Source of the DNA: JBBQBM01 sp964554485
GTDB taxonomy: Bacteria; Patescibacteriota; Saccharimonadia; Saccharimonadales; JAGQMS01
DNA length: 64,000 nt
NCBI GenBank assembly: GCA_964554485.1
Contig: CAZKOX010000002.1
Coordinates: forward strand, 1-64,000
Direction of reading: 5' to 3'
Numbering within the stretch: position 1 is the stretch's first letter; each line of letters begins with the position of its first letter. The notes under the pieces are model-generated. The model ran no database searches, was not told where the DNA came from, and saw only the letters and a list, made by a program, of their open reading frames with translations. A program made the position numbers and the translations under genes. Shown piece by piece: positions 52,314 to 60,525 of this stretch.

Positions 52314-54884
52314 CTACTGGGCTAGGTTTTGGAAAATGGCGATTTCGGCTTTGATCTTTTCGAGTAGCACTTCTTCACTTTCCAGCTGTGCTTTGGTCTC
52401 GGCTACAACATTTTCAGGGGCGTTTTTTACATACAACTTATTGTCTAACCTGGCTTTTAGTCGGTCGATGGATGCAAGTTTTTCATCTTTCGCATCATCA
52501 AGCTTTCGAAGGTAGGTATGAGCCGATCGGTTATCGATATCGAGCCAGGCATCTAACGGCACGCTGGTAAGGTGCATTCCCCTGCCCGCTTCAACCTCCT
52601 GGACTTTTGCCAAACGACCCAATCGAGTAATCATCTCGGCGTTTTCTAAAAGGAACGGTGCGTTCTTAAAGTATAGGCTTGGTTTTGCAACCTGAAGGGC
52701 CGAGCATATAAAACGCACCTCGCTAACAACATCTTTTAATAGCTCAAACTGAGCCACCGCCTGCTTATCGATTTTTTGGTTAATCTCTGGCCAGCTAGCA
52801 GATACCAACAAATTATTTTCGTCGTTGCCGTGGATGGTTTGCCAGATTGTTTCACTAACAAATGGCGCGAAAGGATGGCTGAGCTTCAGAACTGTTTCGA
52901 GTACAAACTTTAGCAATCCTGGATTAATAACAACCTTGCTTGCTTCGACATACCAATCGGCGATGTCATCCCAGACAAGGTGGTATAGCTCTTCGTAAGC
53001 CTCACCCAAACGGTAGTCATCAAGAGCCTTACTAATCACCTTTTCACTATGTTGTAATTTACTCAACACCCAATGATCGGCGGTAGTTATTGGAGCGGAA
53101 TCTTTGTCCTGGATTTCATCTAGTTTGTTTTCGACAAACCTAGCCATATTCCAGAGTTTGTTTGCAAAATTGCGCCCGCTAACTAGTTTCGCGCCCCCAA
53201 ATGGTTGATCTTTTCCAGCGCTTTGTCCGCTAACCAAACTTAGTCGAACAGCATCTGAGCCATATTCATCGAGTACCTTTATTACATCGACAACATTGCC
53301 GCGGCTCTTGCTCATTTTATGACCATGCTCATCTTGAATCATGCCATGGAGGTAGACCGTTTTAAACGGTACCTCGCCCGTTACATACAGACCAAAAATC
53401 ATCATACGGCAAACCCATTGATATAAAATCTCTCGCCCGCACTCCATTAAGCCGTTCGGATAAAACTGCTTAAAGTCAGCACCATCAGGATAGTCTAGGG
53501 TAACGTAAGGCCATTGTCCGCTACTAAACCAAGTGTCAAAAACATCGGGATCTCGTCGGTAGGTTTTACCTTTAACCTCAATCGTTTCGCTCGTTACATC
53601 TTCGTTAAATACCCAATTGTCGGGATCATCAATACTCTGGAAAGCCGGAATTGGTATACCCCAAGCTATTTGACGCGAGATGTTCCAGTCGCGTACGTTT
53701 TCAAGATATGCAATGGCGTCACGACCCTTTGAGGCTGGATAAAATTTTACCTCCCCTTCCTTAATAGCTTTGACTGCTTTTGCAGCAAGTGGTTGCATGC
53801 TCACAAACCACTGATCACGGAGCAAAGGCTCGATAACGGTACCGCATTTATAGCAAACAGCAACCTGATTAGTGTAGTCTTTTTCATCTGTTAACTGACC
53901 TGCTTTTTTCAAATCCTCGACCACTGCCGCGCGAGCTTCTAGCACCGATTGACCAACATATTTTTCTGGGACGTTTTGGTTCATTTTGCCTTCGTGGTCG
54001 ATAACCGTAATCATTGGTAGATTATGCCGCCGAGCGACGTCGTTGTCGTTGAAGTCGTGGGCCGGGGTGATCTTCACCACCCCTGTTCCGAAGTCTTCCT
54101 CCACAAAGTCGTCGGCGATAACTGGGATGTCACGCTCTGTAAGCGGTATTCGAACGGTTTTTCCAACCAACTCCTTGGCTCTCGGATGATCAGGATGAAT
54201 AGCTACGGCAGTGTCGCCGAACATTGTTTCTGGGCGAGTTGTTGCGACTTCGACTTCCCCGCTCCCATCGCTTAATTTGTATGATATCTGCCATAACTTA
54301 CCAGTTTGCTCTTTGCGTTCAACTTCAATATCAGAAAAGCTAGTGCCATGGTGTGTACAGAAATTTACGAGTCTCTCACCTCTGTAGATCGAGCCATCGT
54401 CCCACATTTTTTTGAAGGTTGAATAGACAGTTTTGACGACTTTTTCGTCAAGTGTGTAAGTAAACCTAGTCCAGTCTAATGAAAGTCCCAGGCGTCGAAA
54501 TTGATCGAAAAAGGTCGATTTATTTTGTTCGACAAAGTCCCAAACTTGGGAATATAACTCTTCCCTACTGTAGTCAAAGCGAGTTTGACCCTTGGAGCTT
54601 AGGTATTTTTCATACACTACCCAAGTTTCCAGTCCGGCGTGGTCGGCGCCTGGTAGATATAGCACCGACTTCCCTTTTAACCTCTGATACCTAGCTATTA
54701 TATCGGCGTATGCAAAAGTGGCGTGACCGACGTGCAAACCAGCGTTGGCGTTTGGCGGTGGCATTACAAGAGAGAAACTGTCTTCCTGGCTGGCTTTAAC
54801 AGGCTTAAATGCCCCACTCTTTTCCCATAGGGCGTAGATGTCGGATTCGTATTTTGATGGTTCGTATACTTTTTGCAGTTTCAT
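52314..54884 (-). CDS. valS: Valyl-tRNA synthetase
   Basis: 856 residues, class I synthetase. HIGH-type motif in PPPNANAGLHVGHATFAYAD at about 41-60, editing domain with GDTAVAIHPDHPRAKEL, NWNISRQ.. WGIPIPAF in the core, and KMSKSRGNVVDVI at about 522. The C-terminal coiled coil (KLDDAKDEKLASIDRLKARL .. ESEEVLLEKIKAEI) is typical of ValRS. It charges tRNA-Val and hydrolyses mis-charged Thr. I see no T-box in the 5' region. Confidence 0.95.
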   Translation of the reverse strand: MKLQKVYEPSKYESDIYALWEKSGAFKPVKASQEDSFSLVMPPPNANAGLHVGHATFAYADIIARYQRLKGKSVLYLPGADHAGLETWVVYEKYLSSKGQTRFDYSREELYSQVWDFVEQNKSTFFDQFRRLGLSLDWTRFTYTLDEKVVKTVYSTFKKMWDDGSIYRGERLVNFCTHHGTSFSDIEVERKEQTGKLWQISYKLSDGSGEVEVATTRPETMFGDTAVAIHPDHPRAKELVGKTVRIPLTERDIPVIADDFVEEDFGTGVVKITPAHDFNDNDVARRHNLPMITVIDHEGKMNQNVPEKYVGQSVLEARAAVVEDLKKAGQLTDEKDYTNQVAVCYKCGTVIEPLLRDQWFVSMQPLAAKAVKAIKEGEVKFYPASKGRDAIAYLENVRDWNISRQIAWGIPIPAFQSIDDPDNWVFNEDVTSETIEVKGKTYRRDPDVFDTWFSSGQWPYVTLDYPDGADFKQFYPNGLMECGREILYQWVCRMMIFGLYVTGEVPFKTVYLHGMIQDEHGHKMSKSRGNVVDVIKVLDEYGSDAVRLSLVSGQSAGKDQPFGGAKLVSGRNFANKLWNMARFVENKLDEIQDKDSAPITTADHWVLSKLQHSEKVISKALDDYRLGEAYEELYHLVWDDIADWYVEASKVVINPGLLKFVLETVLKLSHPFAPFVSETIWQTIHGNDENNLLVSASWPEINQKIDKQAVAQFELLKDVVSEVRFICSALQVAKPSLYFKNAPFLLENAEMITRLGRLAKVQEVEAGRGMHLTSVPLDAWLDIDNRSAHTYLRKLDDAKDEKLASIDRLKARLDNKLYVKNAPENVVAETKAQLESEEVLLEKIKAEIAIFQNLAQ

Positions 54885-55176
54885 TGTTGGTTACAGATTA
54901 CAGGTTACATTGCTACGTGTCTATAACCTCTAATCTATCGCCAGTCGTATAGCTAAAAACAAATTTTGACCTCTGTGTTCACGTGAAACATTTTTTGACA
55001 ACTAACATCAAAGGGATTGCGTACTGCACCCTAAAATCGTAGCCCACCAATATGTAATTTTGTTTCTAAAGATCAATCCGCATGGGTTTGCAGACATTCC
55101 CAAAACTTTTTGTTTTCAATCATTATTATACGCAAATTCACCACTGTTACAATAGGTTGACAACTAATGAATAATA
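54885..55176. other. Non-coding gap between tsaD and valS
   Basis: 292 bp with no credible ORF. It holds short direct repeats GGTTACA near the valS start, a parS-like palindrome at 54975-54990, a TTGACA near 55157, and AT-rich stretches. No known RNA signature was found. Confidence 0.5.
54975..54990. other. parS: parS-like site
   Basis: GTGTTCACGTGAAACA matches the bacterial parS consensus (TGTTNCACGTGAAACA) in the last 13 positions, including the full TTCACGTGAA core and ACA end. It lies in an intergenic gap 28 kb from dnaA. No parAB genes are in the window. Confidence 0.4.
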
Positions 55177-56271
55177 TTATGATGCTAGCATCTTTAGGCT
55201 AGGTTGAATCTCTAGAGTGTATGGATCCGCCGTCTCTGTTTTTAACAAAACTTTAAAGCAACCAAGGGTCGCAACCATGGCGGCGTTGTCGGTGCAAAGT
55301 TTTCGGTCTGTGTATTCGATACCAACTGGTAAACGAGAGGCTAGTTGATGTCTGAGTTCATCGCTAGCTGCCACGCCACCAGCGATAATAACAGAGGCGG
55401 GTAGGTATTGTTTGTATGCAAGAACGGTTTTGTCTACGATAGTCTCGATTGCTATACGCTGAAAACTAGCAGCTATATTAGCCTTCTGAGCCTCAGAAAG
55501 TAGCCCAGGAAGCTCGGTTGAGGACAATGTGTGGTTATGACCGGTTAGACCTTGCGCGGTGCGTAAGACGGCTGTTTTGAGCCCAGAGAACGAAAAATTA
55601 AAATCACCAGAGACCTGAGCTTTAGGGAAGTTGAAGGCGTAGGCGTCGCCAACCTTGGCTTTTTCGGCGACGGATGGGCCACCGGGGTAGGGCAGACCGA
55701 TCATTTTAGCGACCTTGTCGAAAGCCTCACCTATGGCATCATCTTGAGTTTTGCCTAGGATTTGATAGTTAAAGTGGTCTTTAAAGAGGACTAGTTGGGT
55801 GTGTCCACCAGATACGATTAGTGTCAAAATTGGGAACTTTGGTGCTGAAGCAGGCAGTTTGAACTTAGAAGATAGGGAAGGGGAGGTTTCGGTGATGAAG
55901 TTGGCGTATACGTGCGCTTCAACATGATTGATTGCGTATAAGGGTTTATTTAAGGCGATGGCTAGAGATCGAGCCGTCATAACACCGACGAGCAGAGATC
56001 CGCCCAAACCGGCGCCGTAAGTTACGGCAATTGCATCTATATCATCCTTGGTTTGCGAAGCTTCGCGTAGGGCTTCATCTATAACAGGGATAATGGCTTC
56101 GATATGGCTTCGAGCGGCAACTTCCGGAACTACGCCACCGTAGGCTTTATGGATATCAATCTGACTAACGACGGTATTGCTAAGTAGACGACAAACTTGC
56201 GTTTGCTCGTCTATTTCAACAACCGCTGCGGCTGTCTCGTCGCAACTAGTTTCTATTCCTAAAACTTTCAT
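55177..56271 (-). CDS. tsaD: tRNA threonylcarbamoyladenosine (t6A) synthase subunit TsaD
   Basis: 364 residues, ASKHA fold. VLGIETSCDETAAAVVEI is the N-terminal signature, HVEAHVYANF carries the metal-binding HxxxH, LTLIVSGGHTQLVLF and GEAFDKVAKMIGLPYPGG are further family motifs. With TsaB and TsaE it puts t6A on A37 of ANN-decoding tRNAs. Start ATG 56271 follows a TATGCT box (TGG-extended) by 8 nt, so the message is probably leaderless. Confidence 0.95.
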   Translation of the reverse strand: MKVLGIETSCDETAAAVVEIDEQTQVCRLLSNTVVSQIDIHKAYGGVVPEVAARSHIEAIIPVIDEALREASQTKDDIDAIAVTYGAGLGGSLLVGVMTARSLAIALNKPLYAINHVEAHVYANFITETSPSLSSKFKLPASAPKFPILTLIVSGGHTQLVLFKDHFNYQILGKTQDDAIGEAFDKVAKMIGLPYPGGPSVAEKAKVGDAYAFNFPKAQVSGDFNFSFSGLKTAVLRTAQGLTGHNHTLSSTELPGLLSEAQKANIAASFQRIAIETIVDKTVLAYKQYLPASVIIAGGVAASDELRHQLASRLPVGIEYTDRKLCTDNAAMVATLGCFKVLLKTETADPYTLEIQPSLKMLAS

Positions 56272-56279
56272 TACTTATG

Positions 56280-56344
56280 AGCATACCAAAACAGATGATA
56301 ATAAGATAAATGTTATTGCTTTTTAATAGTGCTTATGGTATGAT
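56280..56344. promoter_or_regulatory. Divergent leaderless promoters for tsaD and the 56352 gene
   Basis: Minus-strand TGG-TATGCT (-10 at 56280-56285) is 8 nt from ATG 56271. Plus-strand TGG-TATGAT (-10 at 56339-56344) is 7 nt from ATG 56352. Confidence 0.5.
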
Positions 56345-56351
56345 ATGAGTA

Positions 56352-56918
56352 ATGAACAAAAATAAACCTGAATTTGGTATTGAACCGAAAACCCCAACTC
56401 AGCGAGCAGAAACACTCCTTCAAAAAGCCGAACAGCAATTTGATCGACTAGCTGCTAGCTTGCCTGAAGAAGTTGTCGCTCAAGTCGACGAAGTAATCAT
56501 TGGTTTTTATCTCATTTGCGGAACAGATCGCAACAAACCTAAAGCACCAATTCTTGTAGATGAACACGATCTTGATGCCATCATTTCCCGTCATCCCAAC
56601 AGTGATATGCAGTTGGTCTCTTTTCACAAAGATGCTTCGGGAACATGTGATTTACTAGCTCAGCTAGACCCAATAAAAGCTGACTCATATGTAGACAGAC
56701 TTAGGCGAAGAGATCATTCTGTATCAAGATCGGACGTTATTATTAGCTGTTCACCCGAAGGACCATTAATCTGTGGAGCTCCGGTTGAAGAGGTTGAAGA
56801 TATGTATGATCCCAATTCTGGTGTCGAAAGTCCCTTGACGCGCCTTGAACAGGTTATTAGGGATGTTGAAGAAGCGACAATAGTTAGGTATCCAAAACCA
56901 GAACCAGTTTCTAGGTAG
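56352..56918 (+). CDS. Hypothetical soluble protein
   Basis: 188 residues, hydrophilic and acidic, without signal or membrane segments. A helical N-terminus (TQRAETLLQKAEQQFDRLAASL) leads into a mixed region with IIGFYLICGTD and LVSFHKDASGTCDLLAQLD, then a charged C-terminus. I recognise no family. Divergent from tsaD and convergent with the FemAB-like gene (2-nt gap). It has a leaderless promoter like its neighbours. Confidence 0.55.
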   Translation: MNKNKPEFGIEPKTPTQRAETLLQKAEQQFDRLAASLPEEVVAQVDEVIIGFYLICGTDRNKPKAPILVDEHDLDAIISRHPNSDMQLVSFHKDASGTCDLLAQLDPIKADSYVDRLRRRDHSVSRSDVIISCSPEGPLICGAPVEEVEDMYDPNSGVESPLTRLEQVIRDVEEATIVRYPKPEPVSR

Positions 56919-56920
56919 CT

Positions 56921-57895
56921 CTATTTTCGGAGTTTTTTTATAGTCTTGGCGATTCGACGCCCAAAACGAATCGTAGCGTGTGACGTTTTATTTATTGGTA
57001 GTTCCCAGGTTCCAGAAAAGTTAACGTCGTGTCCACCAAAAGTGCGTTTAAATGCACTATAACCAGTGTAGGGGTGGTTCTTAACACCCTCTGGAATTAC
57101 TCCGAAAAAGTCTAAGTGTTTTAGGCCCTTGGCTTTGGCTTCAAATATCAAATAACAGAGTAGGGCAGAACCACAACTATGTTTTTTGGCTTCTTCTACC
57201 GAACCGGCATAAAGATAATATCGAGTCTTGTTTTCGACATCATCAGCATATAAAGCTCCGGCTAACCGCTTGCCGTTATGTAGGCAAAAAACAATGTCAC
57301 TTTTTTCTTTTCCAAAAGTCTCAAGTAACGTAGCCATATATTCCGGGCTACGAGGGATTGTATGGGTGCGCTTACTGATAACTTGCATAAAGCCAGCAAA
57401 ATCCTTCTGGCCTTTTGGGCTGCTATCGACCTCAAAGCTTAGACCAAACTCTTCGCGGCGCCGCCAAACTCGTCTATTCAGGCTAGTCATGCCCATCAGC
57501 AGCTCGTCTTCGCTCGGCGAAAGGTCTAGAACCCAAGTCATGTTTGGCTGTAGATCGCGCGGGTTCTTGTATAATCCCAGCTTTTTTAGTGTCGACTTTT
57601 CAAAATAAGGATATGGGTCGACTCGAACATAGCTTGCCTTCTGGCTGACGGCTAATTCTTGAAGTGACTTTAAGGCTTCAGTAAGTGCCTTAGGACTACT
57701 AGCAACTGGACCGTAGGGGACATAGAGACGAGTAGAGGATTTGCCTAGCACCGGCTCAGATTCTTCCAAAACGGCTCGATACGACCAGCCGTTGCCGTTA
57801 CTAGCGAAAGTTTTTCGGCCTAAAGCTTCTTGAAAACGCATCCAGTCTTTGGTTTGTGTGAGGTGGTTGACGGCTGCAGTAGTAATTTCGGGCAT
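56921..57895 (-). CDS. FemAB-like peptidyltransferase (peptidoglycan bridge)
   Basis: 324 residues with two GNAT-like halves. TKDWMRFQEALGRKTF at the N-terminus, RLYVPYGPVASSPKALTEAL, and the C-terminal LKHLDFFGVIPEGVKNHPYTGYSAFKRTFGG are diagnostic of FemX/MurM-type enzymes, which use aminoacyl-tRNA to add residues to the lipid II side chain. The usual coiled-coil tRNA arm is not evident. It lies next to a wall hydrolase. A minus-strand TAAAAT (57905-57910) sits 9 nt before the ATG. Confidence 0.87.
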   Translation of the reverse strand: MPEITTAAVNHLTQTKDWMRFQEALGRKTFASNGNGWSYRAVLEESEPVLGKSSTRLYVPYGPVASSPKALTEALKSLQELAVSQKASYVRVDPYPYFEKSTLKKLGLYKNPRDLQPNMTWVLDLSPSEDELLMGMTSLNRRVWRRREEFGLSFEVDSSPKGQKDFAGFMQVISKRTHTIPRSPEYMATLLETFGKEKSDIVFCLHNGKRLAGALYADDVENKTRYYLYAGSVEEAKKHSCGSALLCYLIFEAKAKGLKHLDFFGVIPEGVKNHPYTGYSAFKRTFGGHDVNFSGTWELPINKTSHATIRFGRRIAKTIKKLRK

Positions 57896-57932
57896 ATAAC
57901 TACCATTTTACATTAAGTGGATTCTATTTTTG

Positions 57933-59060
57933 TTAACGGTAGATATACCACTGGAATCTGGTGATTGGTACTGGGCCAGGGAAGCGAACGCGCCCAAAAT
58001 ATCCAGGTAAACCGTTCATGTCGGAATATTCCATCATTGTGCCATCGGCGCTGACGCTTTCGACAACTGCAACGTGACCAAAATAGCTCATGGAGTCGGA
58101 CTGTGCGATAGCTCCGGGCACTGGAGTTTTGCTGACGATCCAACCACTTGCTCGGGCGTTATCGTCCCAAGAGTAGGCGTTACCCCAGTTCGAAGGGACC
58201 TTGATTCGTGAGGCGACGTACCAAGTACAGTTGCCGGGAGCGTAACTATTACCGCCATAAACAGCATTGCTAAACAGAAGACTATTAGTAAACGACTGAA
58301 CAACAGGCTTTTTACCGTCAGGAATAAAAACGTACGTTCCGACCTTCAGTCCGGATACTTCAGCGTCGTTGAATGAGATTATTTTTGCTTCTGAGGCGCT
58401 GTATTTAGACGCAAGACTCTTCGGGGTATCGCCGCTAACTACCTTATGAACAATTCCAGTTCGGTTTCTTGGCGGCAGAATGAGTGTCTTGCCGATTGTT
58501 AGGCGGTCGCTAGAAAGATTGTTAGAATCGCGAATACTCTGCGATGGGACATTATATTTTTGCGAAATACTAGACATCGTATCGCCGGACTGAACCACAT
58601 ACGTAATAATGTCGCTGGCTCCTAATGAGCTGTCTCCGGTAGCGATAACTTGTGGCTTAATAACAGATGAGTCGTCGCTTGCTGCAAGTGATGAGATAGT
58701 AACAATAGAGTCGGCCTGGTTTGAGACGTTAACAGCAATTGGTGATTGAGTCGCAATAGCCACATTGGCGGCAATGTCGGCGGCAGCGACGGTGTCAATT
58801 GGGGCGACAGTATCGCTTTTTTGGACACTTTGCTCGACGTTAGTATTAAAATCTCTTGGCTTTGGACGGTCGTTAATAACCAAATAGCCAGCCGTTAGAA
58901 TAACTAGAATATTAACCGCTACGAGTCCATAGCGGGTGATTAAGCGTCGGCTACTCTTGACGAGTGGGCGCTTTTTTAGAGTGCTCGGTTGTACGGCTGT
59001 CTTTAGTCCTTCAAGACCAAGACTGCGTCGCTTCGCAAAAATGCGTTTTCGGTCTTTGAT
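57933..59060 (-). CDS. Membrane-anchored LysM-LysM-CHAP peptidoglycan hydrolase, apparent ATC start
   Basis: About 375 residues: basic cytosolic N-terminus, membrane helix YGLVAVNILVILTAGYLVI, two LysM repeats (YVVQSGDTMSSISQKY and HKVVSGDTPKSLASKY), and a CHAP domain with Cys in GNCTWYVASR and His in FGHVAVVES. It binds and cuts peptidoglycan outside the cell. The first normal start codon, TTG 58883, lies inside the membrane helix and would destroy the anchor. The frame is open to 59165 with no ATG/GTG/TTG. AGGAG (59066-59070) stands 5 nt before ATC AAA GAC at 59060, so I propose ATC initiation, or ATG changed by one base. Confidence 0.72.
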   Translation of the reverse strand: MKDRKRIFAKRRSLGLEGLKTAVQPSTLKKRPLVKSSRRLITRYGLVAVNILVILTAGYLVINDRPKPRDFNTNVEQSVQKSDTVAPIDTVAAADIAANVAIATQSPIAVNVSNQADSIVTISSLAASDDSSVIKPQVIATGDSSLGASDIITYVVQSGDTMSSISQKYNVPSQSIRDSNNLSSDRLTIGKTLILPPRNRTGIVHKVVSGDTPKSLASKYSASEAKIISFNDAEVSGLKVGTYVFIPDGKKPVVQSFTNSLLFSNAVYGGNSYAPGNCTWYVASRIKVPSNWGNAYSWDDNARASGWIVSKTPVPGAIAQSDSMSYFGHVAVVESVSADGTMMEYSDMNGLPGYFGRVRFPGPVPITRFQWYIYR

Positions 59061-59217
59061 ACTAACTCCTGTTGTCCGAATTTTGAAATCTCTACCGAGA
59101 TGGCGTTTTATTGCCCCTTTCGGACGTATCGGTAGGACGGAAATCTCGGATTGGCCGAGACGTGCCTAAAGTGTCGGCACTGAAACATTAGTATACCAAA
59201 TTAGCTACTATTTTCAA
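59061..59217 (-). promoter_or_regulatory. Promoter and structured 5' leader of the LysM-CHAP gene
   Basis: Minus strand: TTGAAA (59212-59217), 16-bp spacer, TGG-extended TATACT (59190-59195). The following leader of about 120 nt folds: GTGCC/GGCAC, TCTCGG/CCGAGA (59155-59160 / 59144-59149), GTCCGAA (59119-59125) / TTCGGAC (59074-59080) enclosing ATCTC-GGTA-GAGAT. CTACCGA (59129-59135) could instead pair with TCGGTAG (59092-59098). AGGAG follows directly. A cis-acting RNA switch is possible; I match no known riboswitch class. Confidence 0.45.
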
Positions 59218-59258
59218 ACCGCCCGTATCTGTTGGTGGTAGTTTTTATAAAAGAAAAT

Positions 59259-59285
59259 GCCGCAGATGCGGTTAGCCTCTGCGGC
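59259..59285 (-). terminator. Terminator of the 59679 gene
   Basis: Minus strand: GCCGCAGA / TCTGCGGC stem (8 bp, 11-nt loop) followed by ATTTTCTTTT. Confidence 0.75.
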
Positions 59286-59336
59286 TGGTAGTCTTACGAC
59301 TCGACAAAGCAGGTGCCTTGGAATCTGGAAGACTTT

Positions 59337-59380
59337 CCTGGAGACGAGCGTGACTCTTGCGAGCCTCGCTCGTCTCCAGG
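59337..59380. repeat. 14-bp perfect inverted repeat
   Basis: CCTGGAGACGAGCG (59337-59350) and its exact complement (59367-59380) with a 16-nt loop. GC-rich, between the stop of the 59679 gene and its terminator. It may protect the mRNA 3' end. Confidence 0.7.
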
Positions 59381-59388
59381 GTTGTCCA

Positions 59389-59679
59389 CTACTTGGAGCT
59401 GCGGACGTACCGCGACTTCATGTTGTCCGAGAGGGTCATCGCCCACAACTTTGCCTGGTTGTAGGCGGAAACCATCGTCTGTGCGACCACCGCTTCTTCG
59501 CCCTTCACCACGACGACGATCTTGTCGTCATCCAGGCTGACCTCTCCGACGATGGAGAGATACTCGCTGAGTGCCGCCAGACCTTCGGTCGAGAGACCAT
59601 CGATCTTGACCACGAATGTGCTGTCGCCCTTTGCCCGTTCGAGCTTGATGCTCGAGTGGATTGCCGTGCTGGTTCCCAC
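59389..59679 (-). CDS. Small GC-rich protein of unknown function
   Basis: 96 residues, predicted alpha/beta: IKLERAKGDSTFVVKIDGLSTEGLAALSEYL, then KIVVVVKGEEAVVAQTMVSAYNQAKLWAM and a basic tail (SRYVRSSK). GTG start at 59679 with AAAGGAG 7 nt upstream. High GC and codon use like the gene at 51678 and unlike the neighbours. It has its own leader and terminator. No family recognised; a small nucleic-acid or protein-binding role is possible. Confidence 0.6.
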   Translation of the reverse strand: MGTSTAIHSSIKLERAKGDSTFVVKIDGLSTEGLAALSEYLSIVGEVSLDDDKIVVVVKGEEAVVAQTMVSAYNQAKLWAMTLSDNMKSRYVRSSK

Positions 59680-59773
59680 TTGGGAACTCCTTTCCTCCCG
59701 TTCTTAGGCGGGGTAGTTGGACTATTTGTTTATACAACACAATTTTAGTATAGTCAAATAGTATTTTTTGTTT

Positions 59774-59779
59774 TATAAT
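59774..59779 (+). promoter_or_regulatory. -10 box of a leaderless promoter
   Basis: TATAAT ends 8 nt before ATG 59788. Confidence 0.55.
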
Positions 59780-59787
59780 ATATACAA

Positions 59788-60423
59788 ATGTCAAATCCAT
59801 ATCTAAACCCTGAAGCTATCGGCAGACTAGGCCCTGAATTTAGTGAAGCTGAAAATAGGCAACATAAGACCGAAGCTATGCTTCTAAGAGCCGATGACCT
59901 ACTGTCTGATGCTAATATGCACGATGCCTTACATTCGTGGAGTCGAAATATTGGAAGTAATAAAGTTGTTCCGAACTGCTCTGAATTACCATTTGGCTTT
60001 TCGCGCATGCGAATGATGCCGAACATTTCAGATAAACCAGAAATCGATGGAATGACTGAGCTTGTTGATAGAGATTACGTCAAACTTCCGAGTAACGTAC
60101 TGTTTGGAGTCAAGGAACTGTATCTTTTCGTGCCAGAAGAGGCGACCGATATATTTCGGGAACCAGATATTCGAACTCCGATAGCTGTAGCGATAGTAAC
60201 CTTCGGAATTAACCGAAACAACAGAACCTTCCTGCTTACCGGCGAAGGGGTATTCGAATTTAGTCGTCTAGGTGAATTATCTAAAGCTATCGCTGAAGGG
60301 CTTGTCTCTGAAGGCGTGCTTGGTGTTCCAGTACCTGGGGAAGATTTTGAAGAACTACATAGGATACTATTCGACTCAACGGTGGTTGATCAAGACGGCA
60401 GAGAACCACTAGCAGACGACTAG
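59788..60423 (+). CDS. Hypothetical soluble protein
   Basis: 211 residues, acidic, no membrane segments. The middle has beta-rich stretches (KELYLFVPEEATDIF, PIAVAIVTFGINRNNRTFLLTG) and the C-terminus is helical then acidic (DQDGREPLADD). I recognise no family. Leaderless promoter, directly upstream of the chaperonin operon but separated from it by its promoter and CIRCE. It resembles the 56352 gene in size and style but not clearly in sequence. Confidence 0.55.
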   Translation: MSNPYLNPEAIGRLGPEFSEAENRQHKTEAMLLRADDLLSDANMHDALHSWSRNIGSNKVVPNCSELPFGFSRMRMMPNISDKPEIDGMTELVDRDYVKLPSNVLFGVKELYLFVPEEATDIFREPDIRTPIAVAIVTFGINRNNRTFLLTGEGVFEFSRLGELSKAIAEGLVSEGVLGVPVPGEDFEELHRILFDSTVVDQDGREPLADD

Positions 60424-60429
60424 CTAGGC

Positions 60430-60459
60430 TTGACACGATTTTTATTAATTAGTTAAAAT
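60430..60459 (+). promoter_or_regulatory. Promoter of the groES-groEL operon
   Basis: TTGACA (60430-60435), 18-bp spacer, TAAAAT (60454-60459). The CIRCE operator follows 12 nt later, covering the first transcribed bases. Confidence 0.7.
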
Positions 60460-60470
60460 TACATAACAAA

Positions 60471-60497
60471 CTAGCACTCGAATGGTCTAAGTGCTAA
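60471..60497 (+). promoter_or_regulatory. CIRCE operator (HrcA binding site)
   Basis: CTAGCACTC - 9 nt - AAGTGCTAA, matching TTAGCACTC-N9-GAGTGCTAA in 16 of 18 arm positions. It implies that an HrcA repressor exists elsewhere in the genome and controls the chaperonin operon. Confidence 0.88.
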
Positions 60498-60525
60498 AAT
60501 TAGGTTAAGTCAAAGGGAGAAAAAT

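Noticed and set aside
59111..59125. CCGAAAGGGGCAA in the LysM-CHAP leader as part of a glycine riboswitch
   Set aside because: Only this short stretch resembles the glycine aptamer; the partner CTCTCAGGCA segment and P1 pairing are missing.
58936..59169. 77-codon plus-strand frame upstream of the LysM-CHAP gene
   Set aside because: It is antisense to the N-terminal membrane region and leader of that gene and has a basic low-complexity product.
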